From positions 1-5,605 of the forward strand of contig JAAFIT010000185.1 of assembly GCA_013298745.1 (NCBI GenBank): DNA of 5,605 bases. Reading direction: 5' to 3'. The number at the start of each line of letters is the position of its first letter. The stretch's first letter is position 1. This DNA is from Sphingomonadales bacterium. Its GTDB lineage: Bacteria; Pseudomonadota; Alphaproteobacteria; Sphingomonadales; Sphingomonadaceae. Below the pieces are notes generated by a model. That model saw only the letters and a list, made by a program, of their open reading frames with translations, did no database searches and was not told where the DNA came from. A program made the translations under genes and the position numbers. Shown here piece after piece: positions 1 to 4,670 of the stretch.

Positions 1-1675
1 GGTCGTCGGCGTCATAGGCAAACACGCTCGAGTGGAGGTTGTCAGGATCAAACCGGATGGTCAGGCGCTGGCCGCCATAGTTGACCATGCCTTCGGCCCA
101 GTAGCGGTTGCCGGCAAAATTGATGGCGCCGGTCTTCTTGTCGGCGTGGATCCGCTCGGCGGCGAGCAGCGCCAGGCGCATCTGCGCCTCGGTGGCGCGG
201 CCGACCGGCGCGCCGGCGGCGATCGAGGCAGCAAACACCTCGTCGAAGCTGCGGCCGTTGGCCATTTCGGTGCGCCGGCCGGTCTGGGCGTTGATCGCTG
301 CGATCTCGCGAGCGATCACCCGCTCGAATTCGGCCAGCGGGATGGCGCGTTCGCCGTAATTATGCGGCTTGGTGCTGGTCGAGTTACCGGTGTAGGCGCC
401 GGCGAAATCGGGCCCTGTGGCAATGCGGTTGCAGACCATCCGCCAGTAGCGCTCGATCGGCTTGGCCTGGCCATGATAGGGCGTCGCCCAGTGCGTTTCG
501 ATGCCCAGCGATGGCAGCAGGCCCAGCGGGTCGTCGGGCGAGATTTTGAAGCGGAATCGCGTCTCGGCGCCGCCGGTAATCCACTTCGAAGCGAAGGCGC
601 GGCCGTTATCGAGCACGCAGCCCATCGGGATCCCGAAGTTTTTGAAGAGGTCGGCAAACGCCAGCCGGGTGAGCACCGCGCTCTCGGTCTTATCGACGCG
701 CCAGGCGAGCAGCTTGCGGCTGTAGACGTCCTGGATCCCGACCATCACCGGCCGGCCGATTTCGCCATCGGGAAATTGCACTCGGACGTCCCAGACATGG
801 CCGTCGATGTTGACGGTGTGCATGGCGTGCAGCTTGGCGACGCTGCGGATTTGCGCCGGGATAATCTGGGCCACCCGCTCGCGCCCTTCGCGGCAGGCGA
901 CGATGACCGCCGGCGGCGTTTCGGCCTCGATTTTGCGCTGGAATGTCTTGGCGCTGGGGATAACGGTCAGGCCGCGCTTCGCCGCGGCGCGCTGGACGCG
1001 CCAGTAGCAGGCGGCATGCGTCGGTTTTTCAGCGCGCAGCCAGTCCGACCGGTACATCGCCCACAATTCAGGGTCGATTTCGGCCTTGCGGCCGCCGCCC
1101 TTCGTCTGCGGCACCAGGTGCGGCAGGCGATCGCAAGGCGCCACTCCGCGAACCAGCGCGAACCAGCCGTTGATGGAGGATGGCGAGGCGCCGTGTTCGT
1201 CGCCGACGATCTGAATGGCCCGAGTTTTGTTGGTGCCGAGCGAGACCAGCGCCTCGACCGCCTGCAGCGCCTTCAGCCGTTCGGCGGCCTCTTCCTTGCG
1301 CTTGGCCGGCAGCGCCTCAAACGCCGCCCATTTGGCGGCGTTTGTCGGGCTGTGCAGCGCGGTCACGGTCGCCTGCTCGATGTTCTGTGGCGCCAGCGCC
1401 GCGCGGCGCATCAGCTCCTTTTGCGCGGACATCGGCAGCACGCTGGCGTGGAATTCGTTTGTCATGCCGCCGCGGCCGGTCACCCGGCGCACCTTGGCCG
1501 GATCGCGCGCCCAGCCGGCCTGCTGCGCCATCAGCGTCACCTTGCGCTTGGTGCGCGGCACGCCCGGCAACGCCAGCTCGGCCAGGTCGCTGGCCGAGTA
1601 CCAGGCATCGAGCGCCGAAGGCGTCGCGGCCGGCGCCGGATGCGCGATGGCGATCGAGGCGTTGCGCGCCGGCAT
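1..1675 (-). CDS. muA: Mu-like phage transposase (MuA family, DDE), C-terminus beyond window
   Basis: I translated the open minus-strand frame by hand: 558 codons from ATG at 1675 to the window edge with no stop. MuA binds the phage ends and carries out strand cleavage and transfer in replicative transposition. Residues about 25-82 (WYSASDLAELALPGVPRTKR onward, then GGMTNEFHASVLP) match the N-terminal Mu DNA-binding domain pattern. The catalytic core shows D291 (NIDGHVWDV), D356 (VLDNGRAF) and E408 (HGQAKPIERYW), spaced 65 and 52 residues, against 67 and 56 in Mu. Residues about 518-558 (RFDPDNLHSSVFAY) begin the C-terminal Mu-transposase domain. Mu MuA is 663 aa, so roughly 100 or more residues are missing here, including the region that contacts MuB and ClpX. 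The start is set by AGGAGG nine bases upstream and by a TGATG overlap with the preceding gene. All catalytic residues are present, so the visible part looks intact. Identification is very secure. Confidence 0.95.
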   Translation of the reverse strand, partial: MPARNASIAIAHPAPAATPSALDAWYSASDLAELALPGVPRTKRKVTLMAQQAGWARDPAKVRRVTGRGGMTNEFHASVLPMSAQKELMRRAALAPQNIEQATVTALHSPTNAAKWAAFEALPAKRKEEAAERLKALQAVEALVSLGTNKTRAIQIVGDEHGASPSSINGWFALVRGVAPCDRLPHLVPQTKGGGRKAEIDPELWAMYRSDWLRAEKPTHAACYWRVQRAAAKRGLTVIPSAKTFQRKIEAETPPAVIVACREGRERVAQIIPAQIRSVAKLHAMHTVNIDGHVWDVRVQFPDGEIGRPVMVGIQDVYSRKLLAWRVDKTESAVLTRLAFADLFKNFGIPMGCVLDNGRAFASKWITGGAETRFRFKISPDDPLGLLPSLGIETHWATPYHGQAKPIERYWRMVCNRIATGPDFAGAYTGNSTSTKPHNYGERAIPLAEFERVIAREIAAINAQTGRRTEMANGRSFDEVFAASIAAGAPVGRATEAQMRLALLAAERIHADKKTGAINFAGNRYWAEGMVNYGGQRLTIRFDPDNLHSSVFAYDADD

Positions 1676-2148
1676 CAGCGCCGGCCTCCTGCACTGCGCG
1701 CCAGCGGGCGTGTTTCGGGCCGCAGCTCGCGGATCCGCGAGTCAATGGCGTCTCTCTCAGCCTGCAGGCTGCCCAGCTCGGCCGCGCGGATTTCGTCGCC
1801 GGAGAGCAGCCGGCAGCCGACCATCTTGGCGATGGCGTCGGCGACGTCGAAGCGGCCGGTGGCGGCCACGATTGCCCACCAGCGCGCCGCCGGCACATTA
1901 TGTTCGGCGTGGGACTCGCTGGCATAGGCATCGAGCGTGGACTTTGAGATTGTCTTGCCCAGCAGCGCCGATACCTGCTGGGCGATGGCGGCGCGCGGCC
2001 GGGCATCCTGACTCAACATCCGTGCGACGCTGGCCGATAGGATTGCATCAAACCCGGCAAGGTCGCCCTCAGCCTGCGCGATTTGCGGCACTTCAAAGGT
2101 GAAGGCCATCTGCAGGTCGGAGAGCGAGGAGCGGCGCTTGGCAGTCAT
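1675..2148 (-). CDS. Small early phage protein of unknown function, 157 aa, upstream of transposase
   Basis: I do not recognise a named function. The middle (residues about 54-111: AQQVSALLGKTISKSTLDAY, then the stretch around WWAIVAATGRFDVADAIAKM) is helix-rich and looks like a small DNA-binding fold. Its layout, a helical turn followed by an 'ATGRFDVADA' stretch, loosely resembles the phage regulatory CII/CP76 type; this is inference from pattern only. Residues 120-143 (EIRAAELGSLQAERDAIDSR) look like a short coiled coil that could dimerise. The C-terminus is basic (RPLARSAGGRR). There is no signal peptide or membrane segment. The start at 2148 overlaps the parB stop as TGATG, with AAAGG seven bases upstream; the stop overlaps the muA start the same way. 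Its place in the operon suggests a regulator or transposition accessory factor. It is not MuB, since no Walker motif is visible. Confidence 0.85.
   Translation of the reverse strand: MTAKRRSSLSDLQMAFTFEVPQIAQAEGDLAGFDAILSASVARMLSQDARPRAAIAQQVSALLGKTISKSTLDAYASESHAEHNVPAARWWAIVAATGRFDVADAIAKMVGCRLLSGDEIRAAELGSLQAERDAIDSRIRELRPETRPLARSAGGRR
1685..1690 (-). promoter_or_regulatory. Ribosome binding site of the transposase gene
   Basis: AGGAGG on the minus strand, nine bases before the ATG at 1675. It lies inside the 3' end of the upstream gene and fixes the transposase start. It is the strongest Shine-Dalgarno match in the early operon, so the transposase can be initiated independently as well as through the TGATG overlap. 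Confidence 0.75.
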
Positions 2149-3026
2149 CAGCTGGCCTTTGCTCCAGCCTTCGACCGCGGCCGCCCATCGGGCAGATATT
2201 CGTCGTTAAGCTGGCGCATCAGGTCGGCGCGCTCGCGCGGCGTCGCCTTGGCGCGAAGGAAGGTCAGGAAGGCGCCCGATTTCTTGGCGAAGGGCGATGC
2301 CGTCGCGGTTTCGGCGACCAGCGCCAGCGCCTCGGCAATCGTGGCGACGGCGCCGCCCTCGAGCGCAGCCATCGCCTTGCGGAAATCGGCCGGCGCCAGG
2401 GCCGAAAGCCGCTCGAGCGGCACCAGCTCGTCGGCCAGGCCAAGGCGGCGCAGCAGCGCCACCTGGTCGGCGTCGAAGGCCCGCAGAATCTTGAGTTGGC
2501 GAAACACCGAGCGGCGGCCGATGCCCAGGGTTTCGGCGGTCTTTTCGTCCCAGCGCAGGGTTTGTGCCATCATGGCACAAGCTTCGGCGTCGACCGTCTT
2601 TGGGCCTGCATCGACCTCAAATCCGGCCACCTTCACCCGCAGGCTGGTGTCGAATCCCGACAATTCGGCGATGGCCTTCACCTGCGCCGCTGTGTCGAAA
2701 ACATCATGGTCGGCGCGCGCCCAGGCCGACAGCACTTCTTGGCGCAGCCGCGCGGTCGGGTCGTCAGGTACAATCCGCGCATCGATGAATTCCACCTCGT
2801 GGAGGCGGCATCCTTCCAGCCGGTGCAGGCCGTCGACGAGCTGGTACCGCTCGCCGACCGCGGCGACCGTGATGGGGTCGTATTGACCATCGGCCAGGAT
2901 GGCGCAGCCGATGGCGTCGGCCTGGGCATGCTTAAGGCTGCGCAGGCGATTCATCGGCACATCGATCAAGTTGACCGGGATGCGCAGGACCGGCGATTCT
3001 GCCGGAGCGAGGTTGGCGGCGGCCAT
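2148..3026 (-). CDS. ParB-like DNA-binding protein (ParB/Srx N-domain plus HTH), 292 aa
   Basis: Residues about 13-90 form a ParB N-terminal type domain: IPVNLIDVP, then ILADGQYDPITV and YQLVDGLHRLEGCRLHEVEF. The DGLHRLEG segment takes the place of the GERRxRA box of true partition ParB. Residues about 162-181 (KTAETLGIGRRSVFRQLKIL) form a helix-turn-helix. The C-terminal part (about 205-292) is helical and basic, ending in a Lys/Arg/Ala tail. Length is normal for the family. No ParA ATPase is seen next to it, so chromosome-style partition is unlikely. As a phage early gene between ner and muA, it more likely acts in regulation, in bridging or marking phage DNA, or in assisting transposition (inference). 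GGAGG (3037-3041) lies ten bases before the ATG, and the gene begins two bases after the ner stop. The family assignment is firm; the role is unknown. Confidence 0.88.
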   Translation of the reverse strand: MAAANLAPAESPVLRIPVNLIDVPMNRLRSLKHAQADAIGCAILADGQYDPITVAAVGERYQLVDGLHRLEGCRLHEVEFIDARIVPDDPTARLRQEVLSAWARADHDVFDTAAQVKAIAELSGFDTSLRVKVAGFEVDAGPKTVDAEACAMMAQTLRWDEKTAETLGIGRRSVFRQLKILRAFDADQVALLRRLGLADELVPLERLSALAPADFRKAMAALEGGAVATIAEALALVAETATASPFAKKSGAFLTFLRAKATPRERADLMRQLNDEYLPDGRPRSKAGAKAS

Positions 3027-3028
3027 GA

Positions 3029-3322
3029 CTATGCAGCCTCCGCATTTAGACGGTGCGCAATTGGCCGTTTTGGCTTATCTTCCGGAATGCCGGAAGGGCG
3101 CGTTGGGGAGTTAATTTCAATGGCGAGTATGGCGTCTACAGCCTTGGCGACGCGGCGGCTCTTTTGCCCGCGCAGCAGGTTCGTGACCGATTCCACTGGA
3201 AGCTTCTTCTCGCGCTCGAAGGCCGCCAGGCTGCCGAAGCGTTTTCGGATCGCGGCCTTCACATCCTCGGGATGCAGGTCCGTGTAGTGGGAGACTCGGT
3301 TTTCAGGATGTGCGTTCGACAT
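3029..3322 (-). CDS. ner: Ner-like HTH transcriptional regulator, 97 aa
   Basis: In Mu, Ner is a Cro-like negative regulator of the early and repressor promoters, encoded first in the early operon. Here residues 16-66 carry the pattern: LHPEDVKAAIRKRFGSLAAF, then EREKKLPVESVTNLLRG and a helix over AKAVDAILA. This matches the Ner/Nlp arrangement (HPADVIAxLKKxxxSLxxLxR...). The protein is longer than Mu Ner (about 75 aa) by a charged, proline-rich tail (about 70-97). The gene is first in the leftward operon, directly divergent from cI, as in Mu. I see no other ATG or GTG before the HTH region, so ATG at 3322 is the likely start, although it lacks a Shine-Dalgarno sequence and overlaps the cI start codon. 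A leaderless message would explain this. The assignment rests on the HTH pattern plus position. Confidence 0.85.
   Translation of the reverse strand: MSNAHPENRVSHYTDLHPEDVKAAIRKRFGSLAAFEREKKLPVESVTNLLRGQKSRRVAKAVDAILAIEINSPTRPSGIPEDKPKRPIAHRLNAEAA
3037..3041 (-). promoter_or_regulatory. Ribosome binding site of the parB-like gene
   Basis: GGAGG on the minus strand, ten bases before the ATG at 3026. It lies within the last codons of ner and supports the 3026 start. Confidence 0.65.
3082..3096. repeat. Second operator-like copy inside ner
   Basis: CCGGAATGCCGGAAG matches the 3336-3350 site at 13 of 15 positions and lies 254 bp from it. With the preceding bases it forms a 7-bp inverted repeat (CTTCCGG at 3079-3085, CCGGAAG at 3090-3096). 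It falls in the ner codons for PSGIPED. It may be an auxiliary operator that allows looping, or a chance result of GC-rich codons. Confidence 0.35.
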
Positions 3323-3968
3323 GCCGAACGTTAGACCGGAATTCCGGAATCCTGCAAGCGGGAAAACGCGCAGCGCGCTCGGTTTACGGATCGAGGCGCT
3401 TCTTCACGGCCGGTCGCAGGCCTGGCTGGCGCGCGAGGCTGGAATCAGCACCGGCACCCTGAGCGAAATAATGAAGGGCCAGATGCCTGGCGCCGACAAA
3501 GCCATAAAGCTGTCGCAGGCCCTGGAGGTGACGGTCGAGTTTCTGTTTGGCGGTGAAAATGCCAGCGGCGCCAATCCCTTAGTTGGCTTTGACGAGGCCG
3601 AATGGGTGATGGCGCCGCGGTATCGGCTGGCGGACTTTGCCGGCGGCAGCAAGCCCGATCCGGTCGAGACCATCCCGATCCGCAAGGACTGGTTATCCCA
3701 GGCCGTTCGCATCAAGAAAAACTTATGGGTGACCGACTTGCCATCGACGACCGAGGGTGTCGGCTTCGAGGGCGATGCAATTCTGTGCCGGGATGCCGAG
3801 ACCCACTTCCAGGAGGGCTGGTACCTCTATTTCTACGACGGCATGCCGATCGTTCGAAGAGTCATCGCGCCTTTGCCCGGCCAGCCGTTGAATGATCTCG
3901 CTGGCTCGGACGCCAAGCTTCGCCTGGTCGCCAGGGTGCTGGGCACTATCAAGTTGAGGCCTATATGA
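3321..3968 (+). CDS. CI-like phage repressor: N-terminal HTH plus S24/LexA-like C-terminal domain, 215 aa
   Basis: This is the likely lysogeny repressor, divergent from the early operon as Mu c is. Residues about 18-76 form an XRE-type HTH domain (AWLAREAGISTGTLSEIMKG at 34-53). Residues about 98-215 form a LexA/CI-type domain: an A107-G108 cleavage-site-like pair in YRLADFAGG, then S142 (LPSTTEG, where GDSMEP is usual), GDAILCRD at 151-158 and IVRRV at 177-181. The A107-S142 and S142-R179 spacings (35 and 37) equal those of LexA (84, 119, 156), but residue 179 is Arg instead of the catalytic Lys. Self-cleavage may therefore be lost or slow. The overall size is normal for the class. I see no ATG, GTG or TTG between 3321 and the HTH, so the start at 3321 is kept; AGGA at 3305-3308 is a distant Shine-Dalgarno. 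It overlaps the next gene as ATGA. Confidence 0.9.
   Translation: MPNVRPEFRNPASGKTRSALGLRIEALLHGRSQAWLAREAGISTGTLSEIMKGQMPGADKAIKLSQALEVTVEFLFGGENASGANPLVGFDEAEWVMAPRYRLADFAGGSKPDPVETIPIRKDWLSQAVRIKKNLWVTDLPSTTEGVGFEGDAILCRDAETHFQEGWYLYFYDGMPIVRRVIAPLPGQPLNDLAGSDAKLRLVARVLGTIKLRPI
3330..3357 (-). promoter_or_regulatory. Candidate early promoter (Pe) of the ner-parB-muA operon
   Basis: On the minus strand, TTGCAG (complement of 3352-3357) and TCTAAC (complement of 3330-3335) are separated by 16 nt. These resemble -35 and -10 boxes (3/6 and 4/6 matches to the sigma-70 consensus). The expected transcription start falls at or one base before the ner ATG, which fits a leaderless transcript and the missing Shine-Dalgarno. 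The spacer is exactly the repeat at 3336-3351. The site lies inside the first 13 codons of cI. It is seen by eye only, and the -35 box is weak. Confidence 0.45.
3336..3350. promoter_or_regulatory. Candidate phage operator: overlapping CCGGAAT palindromes
   Basis: The sequence CCGGAATTCCGGAAT contains two direct CCGGAAT copies 8 bp apart and two overlapping perfect palindromes (CCGGAATTCCGG at 3336-3347 and ATTCCGGAAT at 3341-3350). It sits between the -35 and -10 boxes of the candidate early promoter, where a bound repressor (CI or Ner) would block RNA polymerase. Which protein binds cannot be told from sequence. Confidence 0.5.
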
Positions 3969-4195
3969 ATCGAGCCGGCGTTATCCTGGGTGCCCTGGCG
4001 CTGGCCAGCTGCAGCAAGCCGCCGATCACGTGTGGCAGCGACGGCATGATCATCGTGCCGGCCGGCCTGGACGATAAAACCGCCGCCGATTGGAATCGCC
4101 GAAACCTTGCCCTGGCGCTCGATCGACTGGACCAAGCGACCGGCTTCAAACCGCAGTCACTGGACCGCCTGGTCAAAGCCGAAGGCTGCCCTTGA
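3965..4195 (+). CDS. Small lipoprotein encoded with the phage repressor, 76 aa
   Basis: Residues 1-15 are a short lipoprotein signal (Arg3, hydrophobic VILGALALA) ending in a lipobox LAS-C16, so mature protein would be about 61 residues anchored by lipidated Cys16. Position +2 is Ser, which in E. coli allows transport to the outer membrane. C23 and C75 could form a disulfide. The rest is soluble and helical (about 37-72). The start has GAGG (3956-3959) five bases upstream and overlaps the cI stop as ATGA, so it should be translated with the repressor in the lysogen. I do not recognise the family. Small lipoproteins such as Cor of phi80/N15 and Llp of T5 block phage receptors, so receptor exclusion or another lysogenic-conversion role is plausible (inference). 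An Rz1-type spanin is less likely: it is not proline-rich and not near lysis genes. Confidence 0.75.
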   Translation: MNRAGVILGALALASCSKPPITCGSDGMIIVPAGLDDKTAADWNRRNLALALDRLDQATGFKPQSLDRLVKAEGCP

Positions 4196-4204
4196 TAGCG
4201 GCTA

Positions 4205-4234
4205 TTTTAAGACACTGCGCCCAGTTTGAGACAG
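4205..4234. repeat. Two related 11-mers 19 bp apart
   Basis: TTTTAAGACAC (4205-4215) and GTTTGAGACAG (4224-4234) share 8 of 11 positions at a spacing of 19 bp, close to two helical turns. Such spacing could let a dimer or two protein copies bind one face of the DNA. No binding protein is identified. Confidence 0.35.
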
Positions 4235-4236
4235 GG

Positions 4237-4359
4237 CCCACTTCCGCTGCCCGGATTTGACGCGCATTTTTGCCGCGGCAGGTTAAAAGTGCAATCAATT
4301 CAAACACTTCCCACTTCGCCGCGCTTTTGTGCGGCGCTTTTGCAGTAAAGTCCCACTTC
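4237..4359. repeat. Three direct CCCACTTC repeats, candidate protein-binding sites
   Basis: Exact copies lie at 4237-4244, 4310-4317 and 4352-4359 (GAAGTGGG on the minus strand, the direction running inward from the phage end). Copies one and three extend further: both continue with a G-rich stretch into CGGATTT eight or nine bases later. Spacings are 73 and 42 bp. They could be internal transposase sites or enhancer/operator sites of the phage left end; this is inference. Confidence 0.45.
4317..4341 (+). terminator. Candidate rho-independent terminator after cI-lipoprotein
   Basis: CGCCGCGC (4317-4324) pairs with GTGCGGCG (4329-4336), an 8-bp stem with one G-U pair and a TTTT loop, followed by CTTTT. 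It lies about 120 bp downstream of the lipoprotein stop and is oriented to end the cI transcript. The T tract is short. Confidence 0.45.
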
Positions 4360-4432
4360 GGTCGTTCGGATTTTGCCCGGCCGCGGGCGCCACCAGGTGC
4401 ATAAGGCCGCAAAAATTGCCGCTTTTCCGGCG

Positions 4433-4450
4433 CTAAGAGGCCTCTAAGAG
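4433..4450. repeat. AGAGGCCTCT palindrome within a CTAAGAG direct repeat
   Basis: CTAAGAG occurs at 4433-4439 and 4444-4450, 11 bp apart, and a perfect 10-bp palindrome AGAGGCCTCT (4436-4445) bridges the copies. It is a possible protein-binding site in the phage end; no function is assigned. Confidence 0.35.
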
Positions 4451-4491
4451 CCGCTTCAGGCGCAACCGTTTGACATCGCGCCGCCTTCTCG

Positions 4492-4530
4492 AAAGACTGT
4501 CTATTTGGGGGGCGACTCCAGACAGTCTTT
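4492..4530. repeat. Perfect 11-bp inverted repeat (hairpin or terminator-like)
   Basis: AAAGACTGTCT (4492-4502) and AGACAGTCTTT (4520-4530) are exact reverse complements around a 17-nt loop containing a run of six G. On the plus strand the right arm ends in TCTTTT, so it might act as a terminator near the phage end, shielding host from phage transcription. The stem is only moderately GC-rich, so a protein-binding site is equally possible. Confidence 0.45.
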
Positions 4531-4580
4531 TGGATTGCGCGAGCCGCTAGGGAGCTATCTGAAATGCCGAATTCGCGCCA

Positions 4581-4620
4581 AAAATCCCGCGTAATCCCGC
4601 ACAATCCCGGTTAATCCCGG
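4581..4620. repeat. Four tandem 10-bp repeats, AATCCCG core
   Basis: Consecutive decamers aaAATCCCGC, gtAATCCCGC, acAATCCCGG and ttAATCCCGG keep the AATCCCG core invariant with exact 10-bp phasing. All four cores therefore lie on the same face of the helix. They begin about 27 bp inside the proposed phage terminus, where Mu has its first transposase-binding site (L1), so they are candidate transposase-binding sites. They are too short for a CRISPR array and have no spacers. Confidence 0.6.
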
Positions 4621-4633
4621 ATCTCCAGGCCCT

Positions 4634-4660
4634 CTTGTCCCCTAACACCCGCAAGGGGGA
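4634..4660. other. Proposed phage left terminus / host junction
   Basis: Mu-like phages end in 5'-TG...CA and duplicate 5 bp of target. Reading away from leuC on the minus strand, a host-looking CCCCCTTGCGGG stretch is followed at once by TGTTAGGGGACA (TG = complement of CA at 4646-4647). C-rich arm, TTGC, G-rich arm inverted repeats are, as I recall, common after sphingomonad genes; here only a shortened right arm remains, as if the phage cut it. The predicted target duplication would be CCCGC (4648-4652). The other phage end is outside the window, so this is a proposal. Confidence 0.35.
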
Positions 4661-4670
4661 GGGAGGGAAC

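Larger units (their letters stand above)
4196..4647. other. Gene-free, repeat-rich left end of the prophage
   Basis: About 450 bp without a convincing gene lie between the lipoprotein stop and the proposed phage terminus. In Mu, transposase-binding sites and the internal activation region lie near the left end, beside the repressor gene. Here the stretch holds three CCCACTTC copies, a 19-bp-spaced pair, a terminator-like hairpin, a palindrome, a perfect inverted repeat and four 10-bp-phased repeats, each listed separately. A 143-codon minus-strand frame crosses it but shows no domain or ribosome site. Confidence 0.6.

Noticed and set aside
32..1927. A 631-codon plus-strand open frame, the longest in the window
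   Set aside because: It is antisense to the transposase, whose opposite frame carries the full set of MuA motifs. The product is low-complexity, Arg/Ala/Gly-rich, and crosses the muA start into the next gene. It arises from GC-rich codon bias.
1317..2006. Minus-strand frame of 229 codons
   Set aside because: It is in another frame of the same strand as the 157-aa gene and transposase and straddles their junction; those genes have the supporting motifs and ribosome sites.
1180..2102. Plus-strand frames of 255 and 295 codons
   Set aside because: They are Arg/Ala/Pro-rich shadows of the transposase and of the 157-aa gene, without domains or ribosome sites.
3258..3288. Possible cI promoter, TTCACA and TGTAGT
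   Set aside because: The 19-nt spacer is too long and the boxes are weak; I could not pick a reliable cI promoter by eye.
2083..3334. Plus-strand frames of 267, 263 and 93 codons over parB-like and ner
   Set aside because: They are antisense to genes with recognisable domains and tight operon spacing, and their products are low-complexity.
4173..4604. Minus-strand frame of 143 codons across the repeat-rich region
   Set aside because: It has no recognisable domain and no clear ribosome site, overlaps the lipoprotein gene end, and its sequence follows the DNA repeats, whose copies fall in different reading frames.
4581..4620. Possible CRISPR array
   Set aside because: Units are only 10 bp, directly adjacent, with no unique spacers and no cas genes nearby.
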